From Rubrivivax sp. (GTDB lineage Bacteria; Pseudomonadota; Gammaproteobacteria; Burkholderiales; Burkholderiaceae_C): DNA of 6,959 bases. Below the pieces are notes generated by a model, which made no database searches, was not told the origin of the DNA, and saw only the letters and a program-made list of their open reading frames with translations. The position numbers and the translations under genes are program-made. Position 1 is the first letter of the stretch; every line of letters begins with the position of its first letter. Below are positions 1 to 6,341 of the stretch, piece after piece. Where the stretch lies: positions 1 to 6,959 of the forward strand of contig JAIXSD010000465.1 of the NCBI GenBank assembly GCA_027484885.1, in the 5' to 3' direction.

Positions 1-81
1 CTGCTGCGCACCCTGCGCCGGGGCATGGAGCAGCTGCAAAAGTCCGGCCGCCTGAACACCATTCTGCGCAGCTACCAGTGA
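1..81 (+). CDS. C-terminal fragment of a possible family-3 periplasmic solute-binding protein
   Basis: Only the last 26 codons and a TGA stop (79-81) lie in the window; the gene begins upstream. The visible tail contains a pattern of the type GMEQLQKSGRL followed by ILRSY. This resembles the last helix of family-3 (amino-acid type) periplasmic solute-binding proteins, which often end with a G-x-x-x-L-x-x-x-G-x-x-x-x-I-x-x-x-Y arrangement. If so, the protein would bind a small polar solute in the periplasm, for an ABC importer or as a stand-alone binding protein. The reading frame and stop are seen directly. The family assignment is inference from a very short segment, and another helical C-terminus cannot be excluded. 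The sulfatase starts 67 bp downstream on the same strand, so co-transcription is possible. Confidence 0.5.
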   Translation: MLRTLRRGMEQLQKSGRLNTILRSYQ

Positions 82-92
82 TTCCCCGGGGG

Positions 93-110
93 GCTGGGCC
101 CGGCGCCAGC
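93..110 (+). terminator. Weak GC hairpin after the first gene
   Basis: GCTGG (93-97) pairs with CCAGC (106-110) around an 8-nt loop, 11 bp after the stop of the upstream gene. No T-tract follows, so this is at best a weak or factor-assisted terminator. In DNA this GC-rich such a stem can arise by chance. Confidence 0.2.
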
Positions 111-148
111 GCTAGCATGCCCGGCTTTGCACGCACGCAGAGACCGGC

Positions 149-1606
149 ATGAGCGATTCATCCAAGCACCAAGGCCATTGGAGCCGACGCGACTGGCTGG
201 AGCGCAGCCTGGGCGCCGCGGCGGGTTTGAGCCTGGGGGCCGGCGCGGCGCAGGCGGCAGACAAGCAGCCTGCCGGCGCCCGGCCCCACATCGTCTTCAT
301 CATGGCCGACGACCTGGGCTGGGGTGACCTGGGCTGCTATGGCCAGACCGATTTCAGCACCCCGGTGCTGGACCGCCTGGCCGCACAGGGCCAGCGCCTG
401 ACCCAGGCCTATGCCAATTCGCCGGTCTGCTCGGCCACCCGCACGGCGCTGATCACCGGCCGCTACCAGTACCGGCTGCGGGTGGGTCTGGAAGAACCCA
501 TCCCCAGCCGCGACTCGCCCCATGGCCTGCCGCCCGATCACCCCACCCTGCCCGGCCAGCTGCGCGCGGCCGGCTACCGCACGGCCCTGGTCGGCAAATG
601 GCATCTCGGTCATCCGCCGGCCTTCGGCCCGCTGAAGAGTGGCTACGAGAGCTTCTACGGCAATCTCGGCGGTGGGATCGACTACTTCAACCACAAGGAC
701 AGCACCGGACCCAAGGCGCAGGTCGACTTCTGGGATGGCGAGCGCCTGCTCGACACCCAGGGCTACTACACCGACCTGCTCAGCAGCCGGGCGGTCGAAG
801 TGATCCAGGCCTGCAAGACCGACCCTCGCCCCCTGTTCCTGAGCCTGCACTACACCGCGCCACACTGGCCCTGGGAGGGCCCGGAAGACGCAGCCCTGGC
901 CGAACAGCTGAAAAACCTGCTGCACCACGACGGCGGCAGCCTGGAGACCTACGGCCGCATGGTGCAGGCCATGGACCGCGGCATCGGCCGGGTGCTGCAG
1001 GCCTTGCGCGAACAAGGGCTGGAAGACAACACCCTGGTGATCTTCACCAGCGACAACGGCGGCGAACGCTTCTCACGAACCTGGCCCTTCAGCGGCCAGA
1101 AGACCGAGCTGCTGGAAGGTGGCATCCGTGTGCCCCTGATCCTGCGCTGGCCGGCGCGGCTGCAGGCCGGCGTCAGCGAACAAACCGCCATCAGCATGGA
1201 CATGCTGCCCACCCTGCTGGCCGCCGCCGGCGCGCCGGCGCCCGCGCTGGCCAGCGACGGCATCGATTTGCTGCCCCTGTTGCAAGGCCACCAGCCGCCC
1301 CAGGCACGCCGCCTGTTCTGGCGCTACAAAGCGCAGGGCCAGCGCGCGCTGCGCGAGGGCTCGATGAAGTACCTGCGCATCCGCCAGCACGAGTTCCTGT
1401 TCGACCTGAGCCGCGACCCGCGCGAGCGCGCCAATCTGGCCACGGCCCAGCCCGAGCGCCTGGCGACGATGCGCGCGCAGTGGGAGCAATGGAATGCCGA
1501 GATGCTGCCCATCACGCCCGAGGTCTTCACCCACTGGGTGCGCGGCGATCGCCAGGCCGACCGCTACGGCGTCGATGCGTCCGAAGCACCGGCCCGCAAG
1601 GACTGA
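149..1606 (+). CDS. Tat-exported sulfatase (alkaline phosphatase superfamily, arylsulfatase A-like)
   Basis: A 485-residue sulfatase, predicted to hydrolyse a sulfate ester in the periplasm or outside the cell; the substrate cannot be told from sequence. The N-terminus carries SRRDWL (residues 12-17), a hydrophobic stretch and AQA|AD near residue 36, matching a twin-arginine signal peptide. Metal-site residues are visible: DD54-55 in MADDLGWGD and DN302-303 in TSDNGG. Other active-site motifs are GKWHLG (149-154), APHWPW (237-242) and GQK (316-318). The nucleophile is Cys94 in CSATR (94-98), which should be converted to formylglycine. The third position is Ala, not the usual Pro of CxPxR. Length is normal for the family and the gene looks intact. 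The ATG at 149 is preceded by a weak AGAGA (139-143) and gives a complete Tat signal. No maturase or formylglycine-generating enzyme is nearby. It converges on the cyclase operon, with a 23-bp gap. Confidence 0.95.
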   Translation: MSDSSKHQGHWSRRDWLERSLGAAAGLSLGAGAAQAADKQPAGARPHIVFIMADDLGWGDLGCYGQTDFSTPVLDRLAAQGQRLTQAYANSPVCSATRTALITGRYQYRLRVGLEEPIPSRDSPHGLPPDHPTLPGQLRAAGYRTALVGKWHLGHPPAFGPLKSGYESFYGNLGGGIDYFNHKDSTGPKAQVDFWDGERLLDTQGYYTDLLSSRAVEVIQACKTDPRPLFLSLHYTAPHWPWEGPEDAALAEQLKNLLHHDGGSLETYGRMVQAMDRGIGRVLQALREQGLEDNTLVIFTSDNGGERFSRTWPFSGQKTELLEGGIRVPLILRWPARLQAGVSEQTAISMDMLPTLLAAAGAPAPALASDGIDLLPLLQGHQPPQARRLFWRYKAQGQRALREGSMKYLRIRQHEFLFDLSRDPRERANLATAQPERLATMRAQWEQWNAEMLPITPEVFTHWVRGDRQADRYGVDASEAPARKD

Positions 1607-1628
1607 GAGCCCGGGACTGAGAGCCCGG
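1601..1628. repeat. Exact 14-bp tandem duplication at the sulfatase stop
   Basis: The 14-mer GACTGAGAGCCCGG occurs twice back to back (1601-1614 and 1615-1628). The first copy contains the sulfatase TGA (1604-1606); the second ends 1 bp before the minus-strand cyclase stop (1630-1632). The duplication also creates a hairpin: CCGGG (1611-1615) can pair with CCCGG (1624-1628) around 8 nt. It could weakly separate the two convergent transcripts, but there is no T-run on either side. Simple slippage or local duplication is the likely origin. Confidence 0.85.
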
Positions 1629-1629
1629 A

Positions 1630-3768
1630 TCAGGCGCCGGGGCCCAGCACCAGCTGCAGTTGCACCCGCTCGCTGGAGCAGGCAGCGTCAAAGTCGGCCT
1701 CGATCTGCTGCAGAGCCTGCCGGTCGCCGGCCTTGACGGTGATGATGGCCGCAGCCCGGTTGCGGCCGCGCGACTTGGCGGTGTAGAGCGCCATATCGGC
1801 CCAGTTGACGGCCTGTTCCCAATGCTGGGAGAGGCCGCTGGGCTGGAGCGGGAAATGTGCGCAGCCAATCGACACGGTGATGCGCAGCGGCCCCTCGCCG
1901 CTGGCCACCGGCTCACCGCCAATGCCCTGCAACACGCGCTGGGCCAGGGGCAACAAATCATCGGGCGCGATGCCGGGCGCGAAGACCAGAAACTCCTCGC
2001 CGCCCCAGCGCACCACCAGGTCTTCGGCCCGCACGGCCAGACTCAGGCGCCGTGCCACCTCGCAGATCACCACATCGCCGACCCCATGGCCATGCTGGTC
2101 ATTGACATGCTTGAAGTGGTCGATGTCCACCATCAGCAAGGCGCCATTGAACTCACGCCGCGCATGCGCCTGCATCACGGCCAGGAAATGGCGGCGGTTG
2201 GCCAGCTCGGTCAGCGGGTCACGCTCGCTCTGGGCCTTGAGCAGCTGCTCGTTGGCGCGCAGGCGCTTGTGTGCCGCGCGCACGCGCTGCACCATGGCCG
2301 CCACCAAAATCAGAGACAAGCCCAGCAGCAGGGCCACGGCCACGCCCACCTGCTGCACCCGCTGGCGGTTGGCGAGCTGGTGGTCGACCAAGGCCTGGTC
2401 GCGCTGCAGCAGCTCCAGATCGCGCTGCTTGCGCTCGCTGTCGTACTTGAGCTGCAGCTGCTGCAGCGCACTGCTGCGGTTTTTCTCGACCAGCTCGGCG
2501 CTCAAGCGCCGCTCCAGGTGATAAGCGGCCAGGCTTTCCTTGTACTGGCCGGCCTCGGTCCAGGCTTCGCCGAGCTCGCGCAGCTCCTGCACGCGCAGGC
2601 CCTGGTCCACCAGGCCCTGGCTCATGGCTTCGATACGGGCCAGCTCGCGCTTGGCTTGCCCATCGTCGCCCAGCTGGATGTAGGCCAGCGCCATATTGTG
2701 GCGAATGGTGCGCTGGAGGCGGATGTCGCCGCGCTGCTCGAACAGCGGCAAGGCCTGGCGTGCCACCTCCAGCGCGCGGGAGGGCTGCTTGAGCTGCAAA
2801 TAGGCATCGGCCAGATTGCTCTGGGCCTGGGCCAGCCAGCGCGGTGCGTCGGCCTGACGGGCCAGTTCCACGCATTCCTCCAGCGCCCGCAGCTTGGCCG
2901 CGCTGTCCTGACGCAGGCTGGCCACATAGGCTTCGTAGCTCTTGATCTTGAACAGGGCCAGCGCATCACCCTGGGCCAGCTGCCGGGCCTGGGCCAGCCA
3001 TCGATTGGCGGCCTCGGCCTGGTCTTGCATCTGGGCAATCATGGCCAGCGAACCCATGCTGTTGGCGGCCAGATGCCGGTCGCCTGCAGCCTGGGCCAGG
3101 GCCAGGCCCCACTGCACGGTGGCTTCGGCCAGCGGCAAGGTGCCGGCGCGGATCTGGTTGCGCTCGATCAGGCGCAGGGCCGACCAGCTGAGGCGGAAAT
3201 CGCAGCTCGCCGGCAAAGCCGAACGAGCGCCGGCGGACACACTGGCCGCCGAGGCATTGGGGCTTTGCAGGCTGGCCGCGCTGGGGCAATGCAGGCTCAA
3301 TCCCGCCAAAGCCTGGCGGGCCAGGCCGGTGGCGCGCTCCCCCTGCCCCTGGCGATCGGCCCATTCGGCTTGCAGCAGCAGCGCGCTGTCGCGCGCCTCC
3401 GGGCTGCGCGAGAGGCGCTCGGCCACCGCCTGCGCGGCCTCGAACTGACCAGCCAGAACCAGCAGCCGCCCTTCCGCCAGCAGCAAGGGAAGGCTGTGGC
3501 GCGCGTGGGCGCGGTCTTTCTGCATCTCGCGCACGCGGTGCAAGGCTTGCTCGGGGCGGTCAAAACCCTGGCGCAGCAGCAGCTCCAGCTGATCGTCCAG
3601 CGCGCGATCGTAGGGCCAGGCACTGGGCGCCAGCGGCGCGGAGGCGGGCAGCAAGGCCGGCGCTGATGCGGGTGCCGAAGTTTGCGCGAGCGCCGGCCAC
3701 AGCAGCAGCCACAGCAGCAGCCAGGCCACGCCCCACGGGCTCCAAGCTCGCCCGACGCTGCGCTTCAT
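1630..3768 (-). CDS. Membrane diguanylate cyclase with periplasmic TPR sensor (downstream paralogue, B)
   Basis: This 712-residue protein is predicted to make c-di-GMP from two GTP at the inner membrane. Order of parts: signal peptide 1-28 (Leu/Trp-rich core, PALA|Q); Ala/Pro/Ser linker about 30-50; helical TPR-like repeats about 95-160 and 233-426; coiled-coil stalk 421-470; one membrane helix about 473-492; GGDEF domain about 510-675; 37-residue tail. Catalytic features: DPLTELANRRHF (517-528), metal ligand Asp548 in MVDIDHFK, N556/D557, GGEEF at 589-593, and GRNRA at 668-672. The inhibitory site RxxD (R580-D583) lies five residues before GGEEF, so product inhibition is expected. Two cysteines (161 and 189) bracket a Ser/Ala-rich segment in the periplasmic part. 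The ATG overlaps the stop of the upstream paralogue and has a strong Shine-Dalgarno inside that gene. The sensed signal is unknown. Confidence 0.95.
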   Translation of the reverse strand: MKRSVGRAWSPWGVAWLLLWLLLWPALAQTSAPASAPALLPASAPLAPSAWPYDRALDDQLELLLRQGFDRPEQALHRVREMQKDRAHARHSLPLLLAEGRLLVLAGQFEAAQAVAERLSRSPEARDSALLLQAEWADRQGQGERATGLARQALAGLSLHCPSAASLQSPNASAASVSAGARSALPASCDFRLSWSALRLIERNQIRAGTLPLAEATVQWGLALAQAAGDRHLAANSMGSLAMIAQMQDQAEAANRWLAQARQLAQGDALALFKIKSYEAYVASLRQDSAAKLRALEECVELARQADAPRWLAQAQSNLADAYLQLKQPSRALEVARQALPLFEQRGDIRLQRTIRHNMALAYIQLGDDGQAKRELARIEAMSQGLVDQGLRVQELRELGEAWTEAGQYKESLAAYHLERRLSAELVEKNRSSALQQLQLKYDSERKQRDLELLQRDQALVDHQLANRQRVQQVGVAVALLLGLSLILVAAMVQRVRAAHKRLRANEQLLKAQSERDPLTELANRRHFLAVMQAHARREFNGALLMVDIDHFKHVNDQHGHGVGDVVICEVARRLSLAVRAEDLVVRWGGEEFLVFAPGIAPDDLLPLAQRVLQGIGGEPVASGEGPLRITVSIGCAHFPLQPSGLSQHWEQAVNWADMALYTAKSRGRNRAAAIITVKAGDRQALQQIEADFDAACSSERVQLQLVLGPGA
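3700..3723 (-). repeat. 12-bp in-frame tandem repeat in the cyclase B signal peptide
   Basis: The plus-strand unit CAGCAGCAGCCA occurs twice in a row. On the coding strand it reads TGG CTG CTG CTG twice, giving the W-L-L-L repeat (residues 16-24, with a closing Trp) that forms the hydrophobic core of the signal peptide. Because the unit is a multiple of three and made of CTG runs, slippage would lengthen or shorten the core without breaking the frame. Confidence 0.8.
3765..3768 (-). promoter_or_regulatory. ATGA stop/start overlap coupling the two cyclase genes
   Basis: On the minus strand the start codon of cyclase B (3768-3766) overlaps the TGA of cyclase A (3767-3765). This four-base overlap is a classic arrangement for translational coupling or re-initiation, so the two proteins should be made from one message in linked amounts. 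Confidence 0.9.
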
Positions 3769-5921
3769 GCCCCGCCCTCCTGCCCCGTGTGAGGCGCAGC
3801 AGGCGCTGCCGGCAAGGCCGGGCCTTGCAGCTGCAGCAGGGCCAACTCGCCGGCTTGCCAGGCCTCTTCCATGCGTTCGCTCAGGGCCAGGCAGGCGGCA
3901 GCGTCCAGAGTGGCCTGCCCGGCGCCCAGGCTCTGCAGGCCAAAGGCCCGGTTGCGGCCATGGGCCTTGGCCATGTACATCAAGGTATCGACCAGGGCGA
4001 TGGCGCGCTCCCAGTCCACCGTCCAGTCATGCGGCGCGACCGGGAAGCTGGCAAACCCCATGGACGCACTGACCGGCAGCAGCTGCGCCAGGCCGGGGCC
4101 GAAGCGCACCGGCGCCTGGGCGATCTGGGTCAGCAGGCGCTGGGCCAGATGCTCGATCTGCGCCGGCTGGCGCGCATCGATGACGATCAGAAACTCCTCG
4201 CCGCCCCAGCGCACCAGCAGGTCTTCATCGCGCAGACAGCTGCGCAGGCGCTCGGCCACCTCGATCAGCACCGCATCACCGACGGCATGGCCGTGGCTGT
4301 CGTTGATGCGCTTGAAATGATCGATGTCGATCAAAAAGACCGAGGCGCGCAGCTGGCCATGCTCGGCCAGGCGGCGGATGGCCGACTGGAAGTGGCGGCG
4401 GTTGGCCAGGCCGGTGAGCGGGTCGCGCTCGCCTTGCAGCTTGAGTGCGGCATTGCTGTGCGCCAGCGCCAGATTGGTCTTGCGGATGCGCTGGTAAGCC
4501 AAGCCCAGCAGCACGGCGGACAGCACCACGCAAGCCCCTACCGCCGCCCAGAGCTGCAGCTGCAGATCGCGGGCGCGCAGCTGCTCCAGCTTGAGCTTGT
4601 GGTCGCGGTTGAGCAGGGCCATTTCCTTGGCACGGCGGTCGTCGTCGTACTGGGCTTGCAGCTCCAGCACGGCACTGCGGGTCTCTTCGCGCAGCTGCTG
4701 GTCGATCATGCGCCGGTGCTGCTGAAACGCATGGGCGGCGCCGCGCAGATCGCCCATGCGCTCCAGCGCATCACCCAGCTCATGCAGGCTGTCGGCCACC
4801 TGGCCATTCAAGCCCTGGGCCTGGCTGACGGTGATGGACTGCATGACATAGCCCTTGCCCTGCTCCACCTGGCGCAGCTGGATCAGGGCGATGCCCAGGT
4901 TGTGCAAGGCCAGGGCTTCGCTGCTGCTGTCCTCGTTGCGGCGGGCCAGGGCCAGGCCTTCCTCAGCGTACTGACGGGCCTTGGCGAAATTGCCCTGGCG
5001 CAGGAAAAAATCACCAGCGTTGGCCAGCGCCACCGACTGCAAGGTCAGCGAGCCGCTGTCGCGCGCCGCGCTCAGAGCCTGCTGCATGGAGGCCTGGGCG
5101 CGGTCGAAGCGCTTGAGCTGGCTCAGGATGATGGCGCGGATGTTGTGCACGCGGTAGAGCAGCATGGGGTCGGGGTCGCGCGCGGCCTCTTGCAGCGCTT
5201 CTTCGATGACGGCGCCAGCCCGCTCGAACTGCTGGGCACGCAGCAAGGCATAGGACAGGGTCGAGAGCGCGGCCGCCCGGCGCCAGGATGCCCGCGAACG
5301 CTCGGCCAGCTGCAAGGCCTCGTTGGCATGGGCGATCGCTTGCTCCACCCGGCCGGCTTCCGATTCAGCAATGCAGAGCTGACTCAGAAAACGAACCATC
5401 AGGCTGAGCGGGATCTCGGGCGACCATTCGGTGGACAGCTCGGACATGGCTTTGAGCGCCTGATCCGACTTGCCCTCGCGGTTGAGCTGCTGGGCGCGCA
5501 CCCAGGCCTCGGCCAGTTGGGCCGCCGCACGGTGGCGGCTGTCAGGCCAGGCTTGCAAGCGGTCCAGCAGCGGCAGCAAAGCGGCCGTGTTTTTCGTTTC
5601 CACCAGGGCCGAGCCACGCAGGGCCAGCAGTTCCAGAAGCTCCAGGCTGCCCGGGGCCGCGCGGGCCTCCAGCGCCTCCAGCACCGGCAGATTGGGGGCA
5701 GCTCGGGCCGTGCCGCCCCGCTCGACCCGCTCCAGCTGCGTCCAGAGGTCGGGCACCTCGCTGCGCGAACCCTGGGCGCCGCTCGGAACAACGGCTGCCG
5801 GCGCCACGGGGCCGCTCGACAATCGCCCGGGCTGCGCCCATGCCGAGCCTGAGGTGGACGCCAGGCTGAACAACAGGCCCAGCCACACGCACGCGTTGCC
5901 AAAGCTGAGGCGAACACCCAT
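3765..5921 (-). CDS. Membrane diguanylate cyclase with periplasmic TPR sensor (upstream paralogue, A)
   Basis: First gene of the two-cyclase operon, 718 residues from the chosen ATG at 5921; predicted to make c-di-GMP at the inner membrane. Order: signal peptide about 1-29 (core VWLGLLFSLA, end AWA|Q); helical TPR repeats about 95-404, clearest at 174-404; coiled-coil stalk about 404-454; membrane helix about 457-475; GGDEF domain about 495-660; tail to 718. Key residues: DPLTGLANRRHF (500-511), Asp532 in LIDIDHFK, N540/D541, GGEEF at 573-577, and RxxD inhibitory site R564-D567 five residues before it. GRNRA lies at 655-659. The frame stays open upstream to a GTG at 6089 with an ATG at 6041. 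Starting at 5921 puts the signal peptide at the true N-terminus and makes the length match paralogue B. The upstream extension uses rare, AT-ending codons unlike the gene body. No good Shine-Dalgarno precedes 5921, so the start is less certain than the gene. Confidence 0.93.
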   Translation of the reverse strand: MGVRLSFGNACVWLGLLFSLASTSGSAWAQPGRLSSGPVAPAAVVPSGAQGSRSEVPDLWTQLERVERGGTARAAPNLPVLEALEARAAPGSLELLELLALRGSALVETKNTAALLPLLDRLQAWPDSRHRAAAQLAEAWVRAQQLNREGKSDQALKAMSELSTEWSPEIPLSLMVRFLSQLCIAESEAGRVEQAIAHANEALQLAERSRASWRRAAALSTLSYALLRAQQFERAGAVIEEALQEAARDPDPMLLYRVHNIRAIILSQLKRFDRAQASMQQALSAARDSGSLTLQSVALANAGDFFLRQGNFAKARQYAEEGLALARRNEDSSSEALALHNLGIALIQLRQVEQGKGYVMQSITVSQAQGLNGQVADSLHELGDALERMGDLRGAAHAFQQHRRMIDQQLREETRSAVLELQAQYDDDRRAKEMALLNRDHKLKLEQLRARDLQLQLWAAVGACVVLSAVLLGLAYQRIRKTNLALAHSNAALKLQGERDPLTGLANRRHFQSAIRRLAEHGQLRASVFLIDIDHFKRINDSHGHAVGDAVLIEVAERLRSCLRDEDLLVRWGGEEFLIVIDARQPAQIEHLAQRLLTQIAQAPVRFGPGLAQLLPVSASMGFASFPVAPHDWTVDWERAIALVDTLMYMAKAHGRNRAFGLQSLGAGQATLDAAACLALSERMEEAWQAGELALLQLQGPALPAAPAAPHTGQEGGA
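3775..3781 (-). promoter_or_regulatory. Strong Shine-Dalgarno for cyclase B
   Basis: On the coding strand AGGAGGG stands 7 nt (counted after AGGAGG) before the cyclase B ATG. It lies inside the final codons of cyclase A, which encode Q-E-G-G-A. It is a near-perfect match to the anti-Shine-Dalgarno sequence and fixes the start at 3768. It is much stronger than any site upstream of the other genes here, so cyclase B may be translated at least as well as cyclase A. Confidence 0.85.
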
Positions 5922-6063
5922 CGCGGCACAGACCGAAAAACGATGTCCCGCCCAGGTACAGATGCGACACAGCCCATGCGCTAGCACCCAGGCACCCACG
6001 CCTGAGCTTGCTGTGATGACCATGTCCTCGTCGCGCGCCATCTGCTGCTGATCGTCCTTGTGG

Positions 6064-6069
6064 AATATA
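6064..6069 (-). promoter_or_regulatory. Candidate -10 box for the cyclase operon
   Basis: On the minus strand this reads TATATT, five of six matches to the sigma-70 -10 consensus, within the most AT-rich part of the upstream region. No convincing -35 lies 16-18 bp upstream. If used, transcription would begin inside the longer open frame, about 135 nt before the ATG at 5921, supporting an internal start. Confidence 0.25.
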
Positions 6070-6150
6070 GAAGCTGAAGATGAAGACACCCTGGGATTGA
6101 CCCCGCCTTGGCCGGCCGCGCTCGGCCACCACCCGGCTTGCTTTCAAACC

Positions 6151-6174
6151 GTCAGGCTTTGATCGATGTCTGAC
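6151..6174. promoter_or_regulatory. Short inverted repeat, possible operator
   Basis: GTCAG (6151-6155) and CTGAC (6170-6174) form a dyad with a 14-bp spacer that contains the palindrome ATCGAT (6162-6167). It sits in the divergent region where a regulator could act on either side. The arms are short, so a chance occurrence is quite possible; no regulator family is implied. Confidence 0.2.
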
Positions 6175-6268
6175 CCAGTATCAACCCAAACTCGCACGCA
6201 AAAGCGCCGATTCGAGGGGCGAGCGGGGTTCAAAACCGCGCCGTCTGCCGCACCCCAGCCCCGAGGGG

Positions 6269-6274
6269 GATAAT
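6269..6274 (+). promoter_or_regulatory. Candidate -10 box for the small DUF6172-like gene
   Basis: GATAAT matches five of six bases of the sigma-70 -10 consensus, about 67 bp before the TTG start, in otherwise GC-rich DNA. There is no good -35 at the usual spacing. A short CCCC-GA-GGGG palindrome (6259-6268) abuts it on the upstream side. Confidence 0.35.
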
Positions 6275-6341
6275 CCACGCCTGTTTCGCTGCCGCCGGGC
6301 CCTCCCCGCCCAGGCCGGCGCCACTTGCCCAGAAAGCCCCC

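Larger units (their letters stand above)
5922..6341. other. Divergent intergenic region between the cyclase operon and the small gene
   Basis: These 420 bp separate the minus-strand cyclase operon from the plus-strand small gene and must hold both promoters. Part of it (5922-6089) is open in the cyclase A frame but looks non-coding by codon use. It includes an AT-richer pocket near 6061-6090, a GTCAG/CTGAC dyad at 6151-6174, and a GATAAT box near the small gene. I see no RNA gene, no recognisable riboswitch fold and no mobile-element end. Confidence 0.7.

Noticed and set aside
158..1015. Minus-strand open frame of 285 codons opposite the sulfatase
   Set aside because: No motif and low-complexity composition; antisense shadow of the sulfatase.
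149..1606. Functional link between the sulfatase and the cyclase operon
   Set aside because: They are convergent, share no regulatory element that I can see, and have no known pathway link.
598..1620. Plus-strand open frame overlapping the sulfatase in another frame
   Set aside because: Arg/Pro/Ala-rich translation typical of a frame-shifted GC-rich gene; the sulfatase frame carries all the motifs.
1660..3666. Plus-strand open frame of 668 codons antisense to cyclase B
   Set aside because: Same cause: codon-aligned shadow of a clearly coding minus-strand gene, with no recognisable domain.
3666..5852. Plus-strand open frame of 728 codons antisense to cyclase A
   Set aside because: It is codon-aligned with the real gene and stays open only because TTA, CTA and TCA codons are rare in this GC-rich gene. 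Its product is rich in Gln, Ala, Leu and His, with no motif, while the minus strand encodes a full GGDEF protein.
5922..6089. c-di-GMP riboswitch in the cyclase leader
   Set aside because: No GEMM-like conserved core or paired helices are visible, and the class is not expected here; the leader only shows short chance stems.
6190..6245. Possible tRNA remnant (GGTTCAAAACC resembling a T-arm, with GATTCGA nearby)
   Set aside because: The T-stem has a mismatch, and there is no D-arm, anticodon arm, acceptor stem or CCA end in the right place.
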